NCBI RefSeq assembly: GCF_901482605.1
Contig: NZ_LR590481.1
Location: forward strand, 1,736,001 to 1,800,000
Direction of reading: 5' to 3'
DNA length: 64,000 bases
DNA from: Hathewaya histolytica
Lineage (GTDB): Bacteria; Bacillota; Clostridia; Clostridiales; Clostridiaceae
Made by a program: the position numbers and the translations under genes. Shown in pieces: positions 9,279-18,060 of the stretch. The notes below the pieces were generated by a model that was not told the origin of the DNA, ran no database searches, and saw only the letters and a program-made list of their open reading frames with translations. Within the stretch, counting starts at the first letter, position 1; each line of letters opens with the position of its first letter.

Positions 9279-10577
9279 ATGAATGCTATTGGAAAATCTG
9301 AAAAATTAGGATATAAAATTATGGGACTTCCAGTACAAACCTTTGCGATTATATCCTTAATTATACTGATTGCAACGTATATTGGAAAACTACCTATGGG
9401 GATGATAGGTGCTTTAGCTTTTATGATAGTAATAGGGGCAATTTTTAATGAGATTGGTAATAAAACTCCTATTATAAATACTTTTTTAGGCGGAGGAGCT
9501 ATCGTTGTTATATTTGGTTCCGCAGCTTTAGTAATGTTTAAAGTTTTTCCTAATGATGTTATAAAAAATGTTGATGTTTTTATGAAAGATGGTGGCTTTT
9601 TAGATTTTTATATAGCTGCACTTATAACTGGGAGTATACTTGGGATAAATAGAGATTTATTAATAAAAGCATCTTTAAGATATTTGCCAGTAATTATATG
9701 TAGCGTACTAGGTGCAATTGGATTTGTAGCTCTAGTAGGTGGACTAACAGGATATGGAGTTCAAAAAGCTATATTTTATATAGGAATACCTATTATGGGT
9801 GGAGGAATGGGTGCAGGTGCTGTACCACTTGCCAAGATTTTCGGTGAAGCTATGAAAGTAGACCCAGGAGAAATGCTATCTGTTATGGTTCCAGCGGTGG
9901 CTTTAGGTAATGCTATGGCTATAGTAGCTGGAGGACTACTTGATAGACTTGGGAAAGCAAAGCCTAGCTTGTCAGGTAATGGAAAGTTAATGAAAACTAA
10001 TAACGAAGAGTCTGTTATAGAGAAAAATGAAGATGAAAGTATCAACTTTAAAATGATGGGCATTGGACTATTAATGGCAGTAACATTTTACACCTTTGGA
10101 AATATAGTAAATAAATTCTTGCCAGCTGTTCACACTTATGCTTGGATGATTATCACAGTTGCACTTGTTAAAATTTGTGGTATTCTTCCTAGAAAAATTG
10201 AGATTGCATCAAAACAATGGTTCAACTTCGTAATGACAAATTTAACAAGTGCTCTTTTAGTAGGTATCGGTATTGCATATACAAATCTATCTCAAGTTGC
10301 TACAGCATTTAGCTTCCAATATTTAATATTAGTGCTAGCTGTTATAATAGGTGCTATAATAGGTTCTGCCTTAGGCGGAAAATTAGTAGGATTTTACGCT
10401 ATAGAATCCTCTATTACAGCAGGTCTTTGCATGGCTAACATGGGTGGAACAGGAGATGTAGCAGTTTTATCAGCTGCTGATAGAATGGAACTTATGCCAT
10501 TTGCACAAATATCCTCTCGTATAGGAGGAGCCTTTATGCTAATCTTAGCAAGTACCTTATTAAGATTATTCCTCTAG
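9279..10577 (+). CDS. 2-hydroxycarboxylate transporter (CitS/CimH family)
   Basis: This 432-residue secondary transporter has about 11 hydrophobic segments. It contains the two glycine-rich reentrant-loop motifs of the 2HCT family: GIPIMGGGMGAGAVPLAKIF around residue 180 and the second loop ANMGGTGDVAVLSAADRMEL around residue 390, with the C-terminal RIGGAFML helix. Members move citrate, malate or lactate in symport with Na+ or H+, or in exchange; the substrate is not predictable here. The ATG is preceded by AAGGGGTG. It is monocistronic with its own terminator and has no citrate lyase or malolactic genes nearby. Confidence 0.88.
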   Translation: MNAIGKSEKLGYKIMGLPVQTFAIISLIILIATYIGKLPMGMIGALAFMIVIGAIFNEIGNKTPIINTFLGGGAIVVIFGSAALVMFKVFPNDVIKNVDVFMKDGGFLDFYIAALITGSILGINRDLLIKASLRYLPVIICSVLGAIGFVALVGGLTGYGVQKAIFYIGIPIMGGGMGAGAVPLAKIFGEAMKVDPGEMLSVMVPAVALGNAMAIVAGGLLDRLGKAKPSLSGNGKLMKTNNEESVIEKNEDESINFKMMGIGLLMAVTFYTFGNIVNKFLPAVHTYAWMIITVALVKICGILPRKIEIASKQWFNFVMTNLTSALLVGIGIAYTNLSQVATAFSFQYLILVLAVIIGAIIGSALGGKLVGFYAIESSITAGLCMANMGGTGDVAVLSAADRMELMPFAQISSRIGGAFMLILASTLLRLFL

Positions 10578-10614
10578 TGTATGTTAGATTGACTTTAAGT
10601 TCTATAATAATTAT

Positions 10615-10640
10615 AAGGGTAGTCCAATTGGGCTACCCTT
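10615..10640. terminator. Bidirectional terminator between transporter and rtcB
   Basis: The stem AAGGGTAG / CTACCCTT, with further pairing inside, separates the convergent 2HCT and rtcB genes and overlaps the rtcB stop codon. Confidence 0.75.
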
Positions 10641-11844
10641 ATTCTGATGCTTTAAAGTTGTATATTGGTCTTATGTTATGAACAATATCTACTGTATCCC
10701 CAATATTGTGTACTATTTCTTCCATAGGTTTATATGCAAGAGGGCATTCATCTAGAGTTTCTTTGTTTACAGATGTAGTAAAAATACCAGTCATTGTTTT
10801 TTTATATTGGTTAAGTGTAAATGAATTTTTAGCCTTTGATCTACTCATAATCCTTCCAGCACCATGAGGTGCTGAAAAATTCCAATCTGAATTCCCTTTT
10901 CCTATGCAAATAAGACTACCATCTCGCATATTTATTGGTATCAACAATTTTTCGCCACTTTGAGCTGAAACTGCACCTTTTCTTAAAATCATATTCTTTG
11001 TATCTATATAATTATGAATAGTTGTAAATTGCTCTATTACCCTAAGTTTCATACCTTTAATTATCTCTTGAATCATAGCCTTGCGATTTAGTTCTGCAAA
11101 ATATTGAACAATTTTCATATCATGAATATAATCATTAAATAGTTCTCCTGATAAATATGCTAAGTTCTTTGGTATATCTGTAATAGTTTCATTCTTTTTT
11201 CTTTTCAATTCCTTCTGTATTTCTTTATCTTTTCCTGCTGATTTTAACTCTTCTATAAATAGCTCAATATCTTTTTTTGTATTTTTATTAAGTGATTTAT
11301 AAGCTTCTTCTTGATATATACTTGCAACTTCGTGTCCCAAATGACGACTTCCTGAGTGTACAACTATATAAAGATTTCCCTCATTGTCTTTGTTAACTTC
11401 TATAAAGTGGTTACCTCCACCTAATGTTCCAATACTTCTACGTGCCCTAATATGATTAATTTCATCTCTACATTTAAGCTCATTTAAATTAATCTCATCA
11501 CTTAATTTATGTTCTTTATCTCTTATATTAAAACCAGAAGGTATGTTCCTATAAATTATCTTATCAAGTTTTTGTAGCTCAATATGACGATTTTCAATTT
11601 TTATAACCTCCATTCCACAACCAATATCAACACCTACAAGTTTAGGAACAACTTTATCCTTAATTGTCATGGTTGTACCTATTGTGCAACCTGACCCACA
11701 ATGTACATCTGGCATTATTCTTATTTTGCTTTCTTTTATAAACTCTTGATTACACAATGTTTCTATTTGCTTTATTGCATCCGATTCAATATTCTCAGTA
11801 TATATAATCGCATCATTATACTTCCCCTTTACATCAATCATCAT
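10639..11844 (-). CDS. rtcB: RtcB RNA-splicing ligase
   Basis: This 401-residue GTP-dependent ligase joins RNA 2',3'-cyclic phosphate or 3'-phosphate ends to 5'-OH ends. The Mn2+ and active-site signatures are in order: PDVHCGSGCTIG, VGVDIGCGM, IGTLGGGNHFIEV, VVHSGSRHLG, the guanylated-histidine region SAPHGAGRIMSRS, and DECPLAYKPMEEI near the end. The length fits the shorter (~400 aa) bacterial RtcB group. It is monocistronic, with no RtcA or RtcR neighbour, so it may serve tRNA/rRNA repair. The start has a modest GGGGAA site. Confidence 0.92.
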   Translation of the reverse strand: MMIDVKGKYNDAIIYTENIESDAIKQIETLCNQEFIKESKIRIMPDVHCGSGCTIGTTMTIKDKVVPKLVGVDIGCGMEVIKIENRHIELQKLDKIIYRNIPSGFNIRDKEHKLSDEINLNELKCRDEINHIRARRSIGTLGGGNHFIEVNKDNEGNLYIVVHSGSRHLGHEVASIYQEEAYKSLNKNTKKDIELFIEELKSAGKDKEIQKELKRKKNETITDIPKNLAYLSGELFNDYIHDMKIVQYFAELNRKAMIQEIIKGMKLRVIEQFTTIHNYIDTKNMILRKGAVSAQSGEKLLIPINMRDGSLICIGKGNSDWNFSAPHGAGRIMSRSKAKNSFTLNQYKKTMTGIFTTSVNKETLDECPLAYKPMEEIVHNIGDTVDIVHNIRPIYNFKASE

Positions 11845-11937
11845 ATATTCCCCTTAAAATTTTATTTTCTAACTCTAATAATAACATAAGTTGTTTAAAT
11901 CATTGATAAATTTTAGTCTATTTTTGCTATGATAAAA

Positions 11938-12922
11938 TTAATAATTTCTCTGCCCCCTATCTAAATATCCCTTCTCTAAATCTTTTAACTCATTTACTAT
12001 TTTTATGAAATCTTCATTTTCCCTAATTATATCAAAATCTGAGTGTTCAAAGATTTTAAATATATTTTCATATAAATTCATTGTTATTGTTTTAGGTCTA
12101 ACCTCAATCTCATTAAAACACCAAAGGTAAGTAATATTATCTAGCTTATTTATATCATTCACCCTTATATCTTCTGTCATTTTATTTAGCATTTCAATAA
12201 CCTTTTTCGAAGCCTTTAATTCTAGATAATACTAGGCGAAATTCAGATAATCCATTGATAAAGGTAATGTCAAATCACCTTTATGTGATAATGTATTTTT
12301 TATATCAATTATTAAATTATAATATCTCTCTATAATATTTAAATCTTTTCCTTCTTTAAAATATGAATTGGCAAGTCCCATACATACAAGAGATATATTG
12401 TTTATGCTTTGATATAATTTACTTTGCAATAATTCTCTAGACTTCTTAAATTCATTCCTTTCAATATAGATACTTGCAAGTATCATATTAGGATCACACT
12501 GACTTTTAGGAATTTTATTTAAAGTATCTATTGCTTTATCTTCCTTTCCATGAATACAAATTAAATAAAAAGCCAATTCTACTTTTTAAATAATAGCTTC
12601 CTGGATGCCTATTTACATAACTTTTACTCACCTCTATTGCTTTTTCTAAATTGTTAATACTAAATATACTTTCACATTCACTGTATATTTTCATAACTTC
12701 CTCATGAGAAAGTTCAATTTTAAAATTCAATAACATATCAATAGTAACATTAAAGATTGTTGCAATAACTGGTAACAAAGTTATATCTGGATATGAGTTT
12801 CCACTTTCCCATTTCGATACTGCCGCTGTGGATACCCCAATAAAATTTGCCAACTGTTCCTGGGTAATTCCTTTTTCTTTTCTTAATCTATAAATAACCT
12901 CTCCTATTAATAATTTATCCAT
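11938..12922 (-). pseudogene. Broken XRE/TPR transcriptional regulator
   Basis: Three minus-strand frames look like pieces of one ~370-aa HTH-plus-TPR regulator. Segment 12536-12922 encodes an intact XRE helix-turn-helix (RLRKEKGITQEQLANFIGVS, then TAAVSKWESGNSYPD) and the start of the helical repeats. Segment 12232-12576 continues in another frame with TPR-like helices (LASIYIERNEFKKSRELLQ). Segment 11938-12192 has the usual C-terminal end (FDIIRENEDFIKIVNELK). The first two frames overlap by 41 bp, and about 50 codons seem to be missing at the junction. The free HTH fragment could still be made and bind DNA. This rests on resemblance to clostridial regulators, not on an alignment. Confidence 0.6.
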
Positions 12923-13030
12923 TATTTATCACTCCATATAGTTATTATAGGATTCATGAATTCTATATACTTAGTATAACTTGCTTTAACTTATATACCA
13001 ATGGATTAACAGTTAAATATGCTATATAAA

Positions 13031-13049
13031 ACTTAACTAATAGTTAAGT
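13031..13049. promoter_or_regulatory. Perfect palindromic operator candidate
   Basis: ACTTAACTAATAGTTAAGT is a perfect 9-1-9 inverted repeat between the broken XRE regulator and the divergent spoVAF gene. A related half-site occurs nearby (GATTAACAGTTAAAT, ~13004-13018). It is a plausible binding site of the XRE protein. Confidence 0.45.
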
Positions 13050-13116
13050 CATATTATTCTTATATAAATAAAATTATAAATTAAGGATAAAATATCTTAA
13101 GTAAGGAGGGAATTCA

Positions 13117-14541
13117 GTGAATTTATCTTCAGATTTAAATAAAAATATACAGTTAGTTAAAAATCAATTAGCACTAGATAAAAGCTTTGATATAGTAGGT
13201 AGAGATATTACAGTAGGAAGCAAAAATGCTTACTTAGTTTTTATTGATGGTTTTGCAAAAGATCAAATTTTACTTTTTATACTGGAAAGACTTCAAAAAT
13301 TAAAAGAAAAAGAACTTTCCGTTAATCTTATAAAAAAACTTATTCAAACTGACATTGCATATATAGAAGTGGATACCTTTAACAACTTAGAGCCTATGAA
13401 AACCTCTGTTCTTTCTGGTGGTGCTGCTTTATTTATAGATGGACAAAATGAAGGAATCTTACTAGATGTAAGAGAATATCCTGTACGTGGCCCTCAAGAG
13501 CCTGATTTGGAAAAAGTTACAAGAGGTGCTAGAGATGGACTTGTAGAAACTATCATTTTTAATACTGCATTAATACGAAGAAGAATAAGAGATCCCCAAC
13601 TAATATTTGAACTAAAAACTGTAGGAAGTCAATCAAAAACAGATGTAGCAATAGGATATATTGACAATGTAGTAGACCATAAGCTTTTAGATGAGCTTAA
13701 AAACAAACTAGATGAAATAAATGTTAATGCACTGGTTATGGCAGAAAAAACCCTTGAAGAACTTTTAATTAAAAAGAAATGGTATAACCCCCTTCCTCAA
13801 GTAAGATTCACAGAAAGGCCAGATGTTGTAGCCGCACATCTTCTTGAAGGTCACATTGCAATAATAGTAGATACCTCTCCAAGTGTAATACTGTTACCAG
13901 TAACAATATTTCATTTTACACAACATGCAGAAGACTACTATCAAAATCCCCTAGTAGGTACATACTTAAGATGGGTAAGATTTCTTGCTATGTTTTTAGC
14001 CCTTATAATTTCACCCTTATGGTTGATGTTAGTGTATAATCAAAATATTTTACCTTCTTGGCTTAAATTTATAGGTCCTAAAGAAATAGGTTCTATACCT
14101 CTTTTTATACAACTTATTCTTTTAGAGTTTGGTTTAGATTTTTTAAGAACTGCATCTATCCATACTCCTAATACATTATCAACTTCCCTTGGTGTTATTG
14201 GAGGTTTAATTTTAAGTGAATTAGCCGTAAAAGTTGGATGGTTTATTCCTGAAACTATATTGTATATGGCTATTGCTGGTATAGGTACCTTTGCATCACC
14301 AAGTATTGAATTTGGTATGTCAATTCGTATCTTTAGATTGTTTTTAATAATATCAACAGGGTTATTTAAAACAATAGGTTTCTTTGCTGGATTAATAATT
14401 ATTTTAGTTATAATCTGTACTACAAAAGCCTTTGGAAATCAATCTTATCTATGGCCACTAATACCTTTTGATAAAAAAGCTTTTGGTAATATGTTCTTAA
14501 GAAGACCCATACCAGAAATTAATAACAATAAAAAATCTTAA
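13117..14541 (+). CDS. spoVAF: Spore germination protein, SpoVAF/GerA family
   Basis: This 474-residue GerA-family protein has a soluble N-terminal region (residues 1-~290), including the family segment REYPVRGPQEPDLEKVTRGA, NTALIRRRIRDPQL and YTERPDV-type motif FTERPDVVAAHLLEGH, and a membrane region of about five to six helices. EYPVRGP and HFTQHAEDYYQNPLVGTYLR resemble SpoVAF more than the receptor A subunits, and no B or C subunit gene follows. SpoVAF sits in the spore inner membrane and supports germination. It starts with GTG, eight bases after AAGGAGGG. It is unusual in standing alone, without other spoVA genes. An IS1182-like element is inserted 25 bp after its stop. Confidence 0.85.
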   Translation: MNLSSDLNKNIQLVKNQLALDKSFDIVGRDITVGSKNAYLVFIDGFAKDQILLFILERLQKLKEKELSVNLIKKLIQTDIAYIEVDTFNNLEPMKTSVLSGGAALFIDGQNEGILLDVREYPVRGPQEPDLEKVTRGARDGLVETIIFNTALIRRRIRDPQLIFELKTVGSQSKTDVAIGYIDNVVDHKLLDELKNKLDEINVNALVMAEKTLEELLIKKKWYNPLPQVRFTERPDVVAAHLLEGHIAIIVDTSPSVILLPVTIFHFTQHAEDYYQNPLVGTYLRWVRFLAMFLALIISPLWLMLVYNQNILPSWLKFIGPKEIGSIPLFIQLILLEFGLDFLRTASIHTPNTLSTSLGVIGGLILSELAVKVGWFIPETILYMAIAGIGTFASPSIEFGMSIRIFRLFLIISTGLFKTIGFFAGLIIILVIICTTKAFGNQSYLWPLIPFDKKAFGNMFLRRPIPEINNNKKS

Positions 14542-14621
14542 ATTTTAAAAAATAAATTATTTATAAAGATAAAAACGGATAGTTTAAAACGAGGGTACTG
14601 AAAAAGTACCCTCCTAATCTT

Positions 14622-14663
14622 AATAGACATAACACTACAGTTTGTGTAGATGTTATGTCTATT
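14622..14663. terminator. Left-end hairpin of the IS
   Basis: AATAGACATAACA / TGTTATGTCTATT followed by TTTTT lies between the left inverted repeat and the transposase start, and is preceded by a second perfect hairpin (GAGGGTAC / GTACCCTC, 14591-14613). Such structures shield a transposase gene from outside transcription. Confidence 0.65.
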
Positions 14664-14706
14664 TTTTAGTATAATTTTTATATTACTAATTTAAGCAGGT
14701 GATTTT

Positions 14707-16170
14707 ATGTTAATGCATCAAAAGATGATATTAAGCGAATATGGTGATATATATGATAGGATTATCCCTAAAGATAATATGTTGAGAAGGATTAAAGAAA
14801 TGGTAGATTTCTCATTCATCTACGATGAATTAGTTTCTACATATTGCAATAATAACGGTCGCGGAGCGATTGACCCAATAAGAATGTTTAAATATCTTTT
14901 ACTAAAAACTATTTTCAATATTTCTGATGTAGATGTTGTTGAACGCTCTAAATATGATATGTCTTTTAAATATTTCTTAGATATGGCTCCGGAGGAGGAT
15001 GTAATTAATCCAAGTTCTTTAACTAAATTTAGAAAGCTACGCTTAAAGGACACTAATCTAATGGACATGCTAATTTCTAAAACCGTAGAAATAGCATTGG
15101 AAAAGGAAATTATAAAATCAAAATCAATTATTGTTGATTCAACTCATACCAAAGCTAGATACAATCAAAAAACACCTAGGGAAGTTTTAATTGAACAATC
15201 TAAAAAACTTCGAAAGTCAGTTTATAACATTGATGAGTCAATGAAAGCAAGGTTTCCTAATAAAGTTAACAACGGTCTTCTTGAGGATGAAATAGAGTAT
15301 TGTCAAAAACTTATATCAGTTATTGAAAAAGAAGAGGTCATTTCAAGTTATCCAGCTGTAAAAGAAAAATTAAATTTATTAAAAGAAACAATCGAAGATG
15401 ATTTAGAGGTTTTGTCATTCTCTAAAGATGCTGACGCAAAAGTTGGACACAAAACTGCTGATACATCTTTCTTTGGGTATAAAACTCATATTGCAATGAC
15501 TGAGGAACGTATTATTACTGCTGCTGTAGTTACTTCGGGAGAAAAACACGATGGAAAACAACTAAAATCACTTATTGAAAAGAGCGAAGCCTCTGGCTTA
15601 AACATAGAAAATATTATTGGAGATGCAGCTTATTCAGAAAAAGAAAATATAGAATATGTAAATGAAAGTGAAAAAAATCTAATTGCAAAGCTTAGTAAAT
15701 CAGTATCTCATGGTAACAAAAGACAAACTAAAACGAAGTTTGAATATAATAAAGATGCAGATATGTATGCGTGTGAAGCTGGCCATATGAGTACTAAGAA
15801 AACTAGTACTAGACCTAAAAAACATGCCAAAGATGGACTAGGTACAGTAATTTCTTATTTTTTTGATGTTAAAAAGTGTCAGTGTTGCCCTTTAAAACAA
15901 GGGTGCTATAAAGAAGGTGCTAAAACTAAATCATACTCAGTTTCAATCAAAACGAATACGCATCAAAAACATATTGAATTTCAAGAAACTGATTTTTTTA
16001 AAGAAAAATCAAAAGAGAGATATAAAATTGAAGCTAAAAATAGTGAAATGAAACATAGACATGGGTATGATGTTGCGTCAGCCGCAGGTCTTGTTGGCAT
16101 GCAAATGCAAGGTGCATTGACCATTTTTGCTGTAAACTTGAAGAGAATATTGACTCTAAGCAATCAGTAA
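14707..16170 (+). CDS. IS1182-family DDE transposase
   Basis: This 487-residue transposase has an N-terminal DNA-binding domain (residues 1-~125, including NGRGAIDPIRMFKYLLLK and NPSSLTKFRKLR) and an RNase H-like catalytic core with the first Asp in SIIVDSTHTKARY, the second in IIGDAAYSEKEN, and the Glu near IEAKNSEMKHRHGYD. A cysteine cluster (CQCCPLKQGCYKEG) sits before the last motif, as is usual in IS1182 relatives. The frame is intact, so the element may be active. The ATG at 14713 is an alternative start. Confidence 0.92.
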   Translation: MLMHQKMILSEYGDIYDRIIPKDNMLRRIKEMVDFSFIYDELVSTYCNNNGRGAIDPIRMFKYLLLKTIFNISDVDVVERSKYDMSFKYFLDMAPEEDVINPSSLTKFRKLRLKDTNLMDMLISKTVEIALEKEIIKSKSIIVDSTHTKARYNQKTPREVLIEQSKKLRKSVYNIDESMKARFPNKVNNGLLEDEIEYCQKLISVIEKEEVISSYPAVKEKLNLLKETIEDDLEVLSFSKDADAKVGHKTADTSFFGYKTHIAMTEERIITAAVVTSGEKHDGKQLKSLIEKSEASGLNIENIIGDAAYSEKENIEYVNESEKNLIAKLSKSVSHGNKRQTKTKFEYNKDADMYACEAGHMSTKKTSTRPKKHAKDGLGTVISYFFDVKKCQCCPLKQGCYKEGAKTKSYSVSIKTNTHQKHIEFQETDFFKEKSKERYKIEAKNSEMKHRHGYDVASAAGLVGMQMQGALTIFAVNLKRILTLSNQ

Positions 16171-16196
16171 ATATACCCGATTAGGGTTTAATAATA

Positions 16197-16246
16197 CAAA
16201 AAGACTCAAGCTCATACCACAAAATGGTATAAACTTGAGTCTTTTA
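16197..16246. terminator. Right-end hairpin of the IS
   Basis: A long stem (AAAAGACTCAAG with CTTGAGTCTTTT, inner ATACCA/TGGTAT) directly follows the transposase stop and has a terminal T-run. It terminates transposase transcription. Confidence 0.7.
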
Positions 16247-16334
16247 AATTATGTAAAAAGTAAACCCCCGAAAAACTATAAGTTTTTCAGTGGTCTCGTT
16301 TAAAACCATCCGTTTTTATCTAAAATATCTATTT

Positions 16335-18059
16335 TTATATTGCCCAATTTTTAGCTCTTTCCATCTCATTATACATATTATAATATCTCTTTTTATTTTT
16401 TATAAGCTCTTTATGACTACCCAGCTCTTCCACATGGCCTTCATTTAATACTATAATTTGATCAGCATCCTTTATAGTATTCAACCTATGTGCTATGACT
16501 ATAACAGTTTTCTTTAAAGTAAGTTTCTTTATAGCTTTTCTAATTTCTAGTTCATTATCTGCATCCAAGGAAGCTGTAGCTTCATCTAGTAATACTATAG
16601 GTGCATCTTTGAGTATTGCTCTAGCTATAGATATTCTTTGCTTTTCTCCACCTGATAGAGTTGAGCCCCCTTCTCCTACTATAGTATCATACTTATTTTC
16701 TAGTTTTTCTATAAATTCATGACAATTGGCAATTTTAGCTGCTCTTATTACATCCTCTTTAGTAGCACTTTCATTTCCTAACTTTATATTATTATATATA
16801 CTATCATTTAAAAGATATACATCTTGGAATACCATACTTATGTGTTTTAATAGTGAATCAGGTTTTATCTCTTTTATATCTTGTCCACCAATTTTTATTG
16901 TTCCGCTATTTATATCCCAGAACCTAGCTATAAGGCTCGTAATTGTAGTTTTTCCAGAGCCTGAAGGGCCAACTAAAGCTGTCATAGTTCCTTCCTTTGC
17001 TTTAAAACTTAAATTATTTATAGTATTTTCTCCTTTTTCATATTCAAAGCTTACATTATCAAACTCAATGTTATGATTTTTAAAGTTTGCCTCTTCATGG
17101 TTATAACTCATTTCTGGATGGTTATAGGTGTTTATTAATTTTTGAGATGCAAGTTTCATATATCTAAAAGTTCCATATTGGGCACCAAAAGCTCTTAATA
17201 CATTTGTAAGTGCCATATTTATTACAATAAATGTTAAAAAGGCTTTCTTATCAATAACTCCCACGCCAAATTTAGTTGTAGCTATAAGTAGTAATACAGG
17301 AAAGCTTAAATCAACTATTATCTGAAATATAAGCACAAAAGGTACAATAGATACTTCTGTCCTTATACTTTCCCTCTTTAAATCCCTAAAGGATTTTTCC
17401 AATCTCTCAAACTTCTCCCCTGCTAAATTATGAGCCTTAAATACCTGTATACCACTAAGGTACTCAACCATTCTTGATATAACTTCATTCATAACTTTCT
17501 TTTTTTCTTTACCTATGGCAGAGACTTTTTTACCTCCTATAAAAATAATAGGCATAGCTACAAATACAAAAATTAACTGAATAATAGCTAATTGGCTATC
17601 AATAAAAAATGTTATTATAAGAAGATAGGAACTAAGAACTACTGTTTTTATTAAATCACTAGTGCTATGAGTTATTACTTTTTCAAAATCTTGTAGATCA
17701 TTAGTCATTATATTAGATAAACTTCCTATACTATTCTTATTAAAAAATCCTAAATTTATATTTTTAATATGATCCCCTAGGGATATACGCATACTTTGAA
17801 TGCCTCTAGCACCTTTAGCCTGTATTCCTGTATATCCTATGGCATTAACTATAGCTCTAAATATAAATGCTATTATCATTGCTATAGTATAACTTTTAAT
17901 TTTGGCAAAACTTAACTGAGAGTCAATTAAATCCAATAATACAAAATACAACATTGAATAAGAAAACATATTAAATAAGCTATCTATAGTTAATAAAATT
18001 ATGGGTTTTCTAAGTTTTTTGCTATGGTCACCTAATAATATCCTTATGTCTCCTATCAT
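16335..18059 (-). CDS. ABC transporter with fused membrane and ATPase domains (YbtQ-like)
   Basis: This 574-residue half-transporter has six membrane helices (residues ~20-310) fused to an ATPase with Walker A (GPSGSGKTT), signature (LSGGEKQR), Walker B (IVLLDEATASLD) and switch His (IAHRLNTI). It is the second gene of a pair and would form a heterodimer with the upstream product. With an AraC regulator and a Fur box next to it, the pair resembles YbtP/YbtQ and IrtA/IrtB, exporter-fold proteins that import ferric siderophores. That role is inference from context; a drug or peptide exporter is the alternative. The IS ends only 13 bp past its stop and may have displaced a terminator. Confidence 0.85.
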   Translation of the reverse strand: MIGDIRILLGDHSKKLRKPIILLTIDSLFNMFSYSMLYFVLLDLIDSQLSFAKIKSYTIAMIIAFIFRAIVNAIGYTGIQAKGARGIQSMRISLGDHIKNINLGFFNKNSIGSLSNIMTNDLQDFEKVITHSTSDLIKTVVLSSYLLIITFFIDSQLAIIQLIFVFVAMPIIFIGGKKVSAIGKEKKKVMNEVISRMVEYLSGIQVFKAHNLAGEKFERLEKSFRDLKRESIRTEVSIVPFVLIFQIIVDLSFPVLLLIATTKFGVGVIDKKAFLTFIVINMALTNVLRAFGAQYGTFRYMKLASQKLINTYNHPEMSYNHEEANFKNHNIEFDNVSFEYEKGENTINNLSFKAKEGTMTALVGPSGSGKTTITSLIARFWDINSGTIKIGGQDIKEIKPDSLLKHISMVFQDVYLLNDSIYNNIKLGNESATKEDVIRAAKIANCHEFIEKLENKYDTIVGEGGSTLSGGEKQRISIARAILKDAPIVLLDEATASLDADNELEIRKAIKKLTLKKTVIVIAHRLNTIKDADQIIVLNEGHVEELGSHKELIKNKKRYYNMYNEMERAKNWAI

Positions 18060-18060
18060 A

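Larger units (their letters stand above)
14567..16321 (+). mobile_element. IS1182-like insertion sequence, apparently complete
   Basis: The element is 1755 bp and is bounded by 39-nt terminal inverted repeats (14567-14605 and 16283-16321; 34 of 39 positions match; outer end AGATAAAAACGGAT). It carries one intact transposase gene. Inside each end is a terminator-like hairpin that blocks read-through. It lies between spoVAF and the end of the YbtPQ-like operon. I could not define a target-site duplication by eye. Confidence 0.85.

Noticed and set aside
14591-14613. GAGGGTAC/GTACCCTC hairpin as the spoVAF terminator
   Set aside because: It lies inside the insertion sequence's left end, so it belongs to the IS rather than to spoVAF, although it may now serve that purpose.
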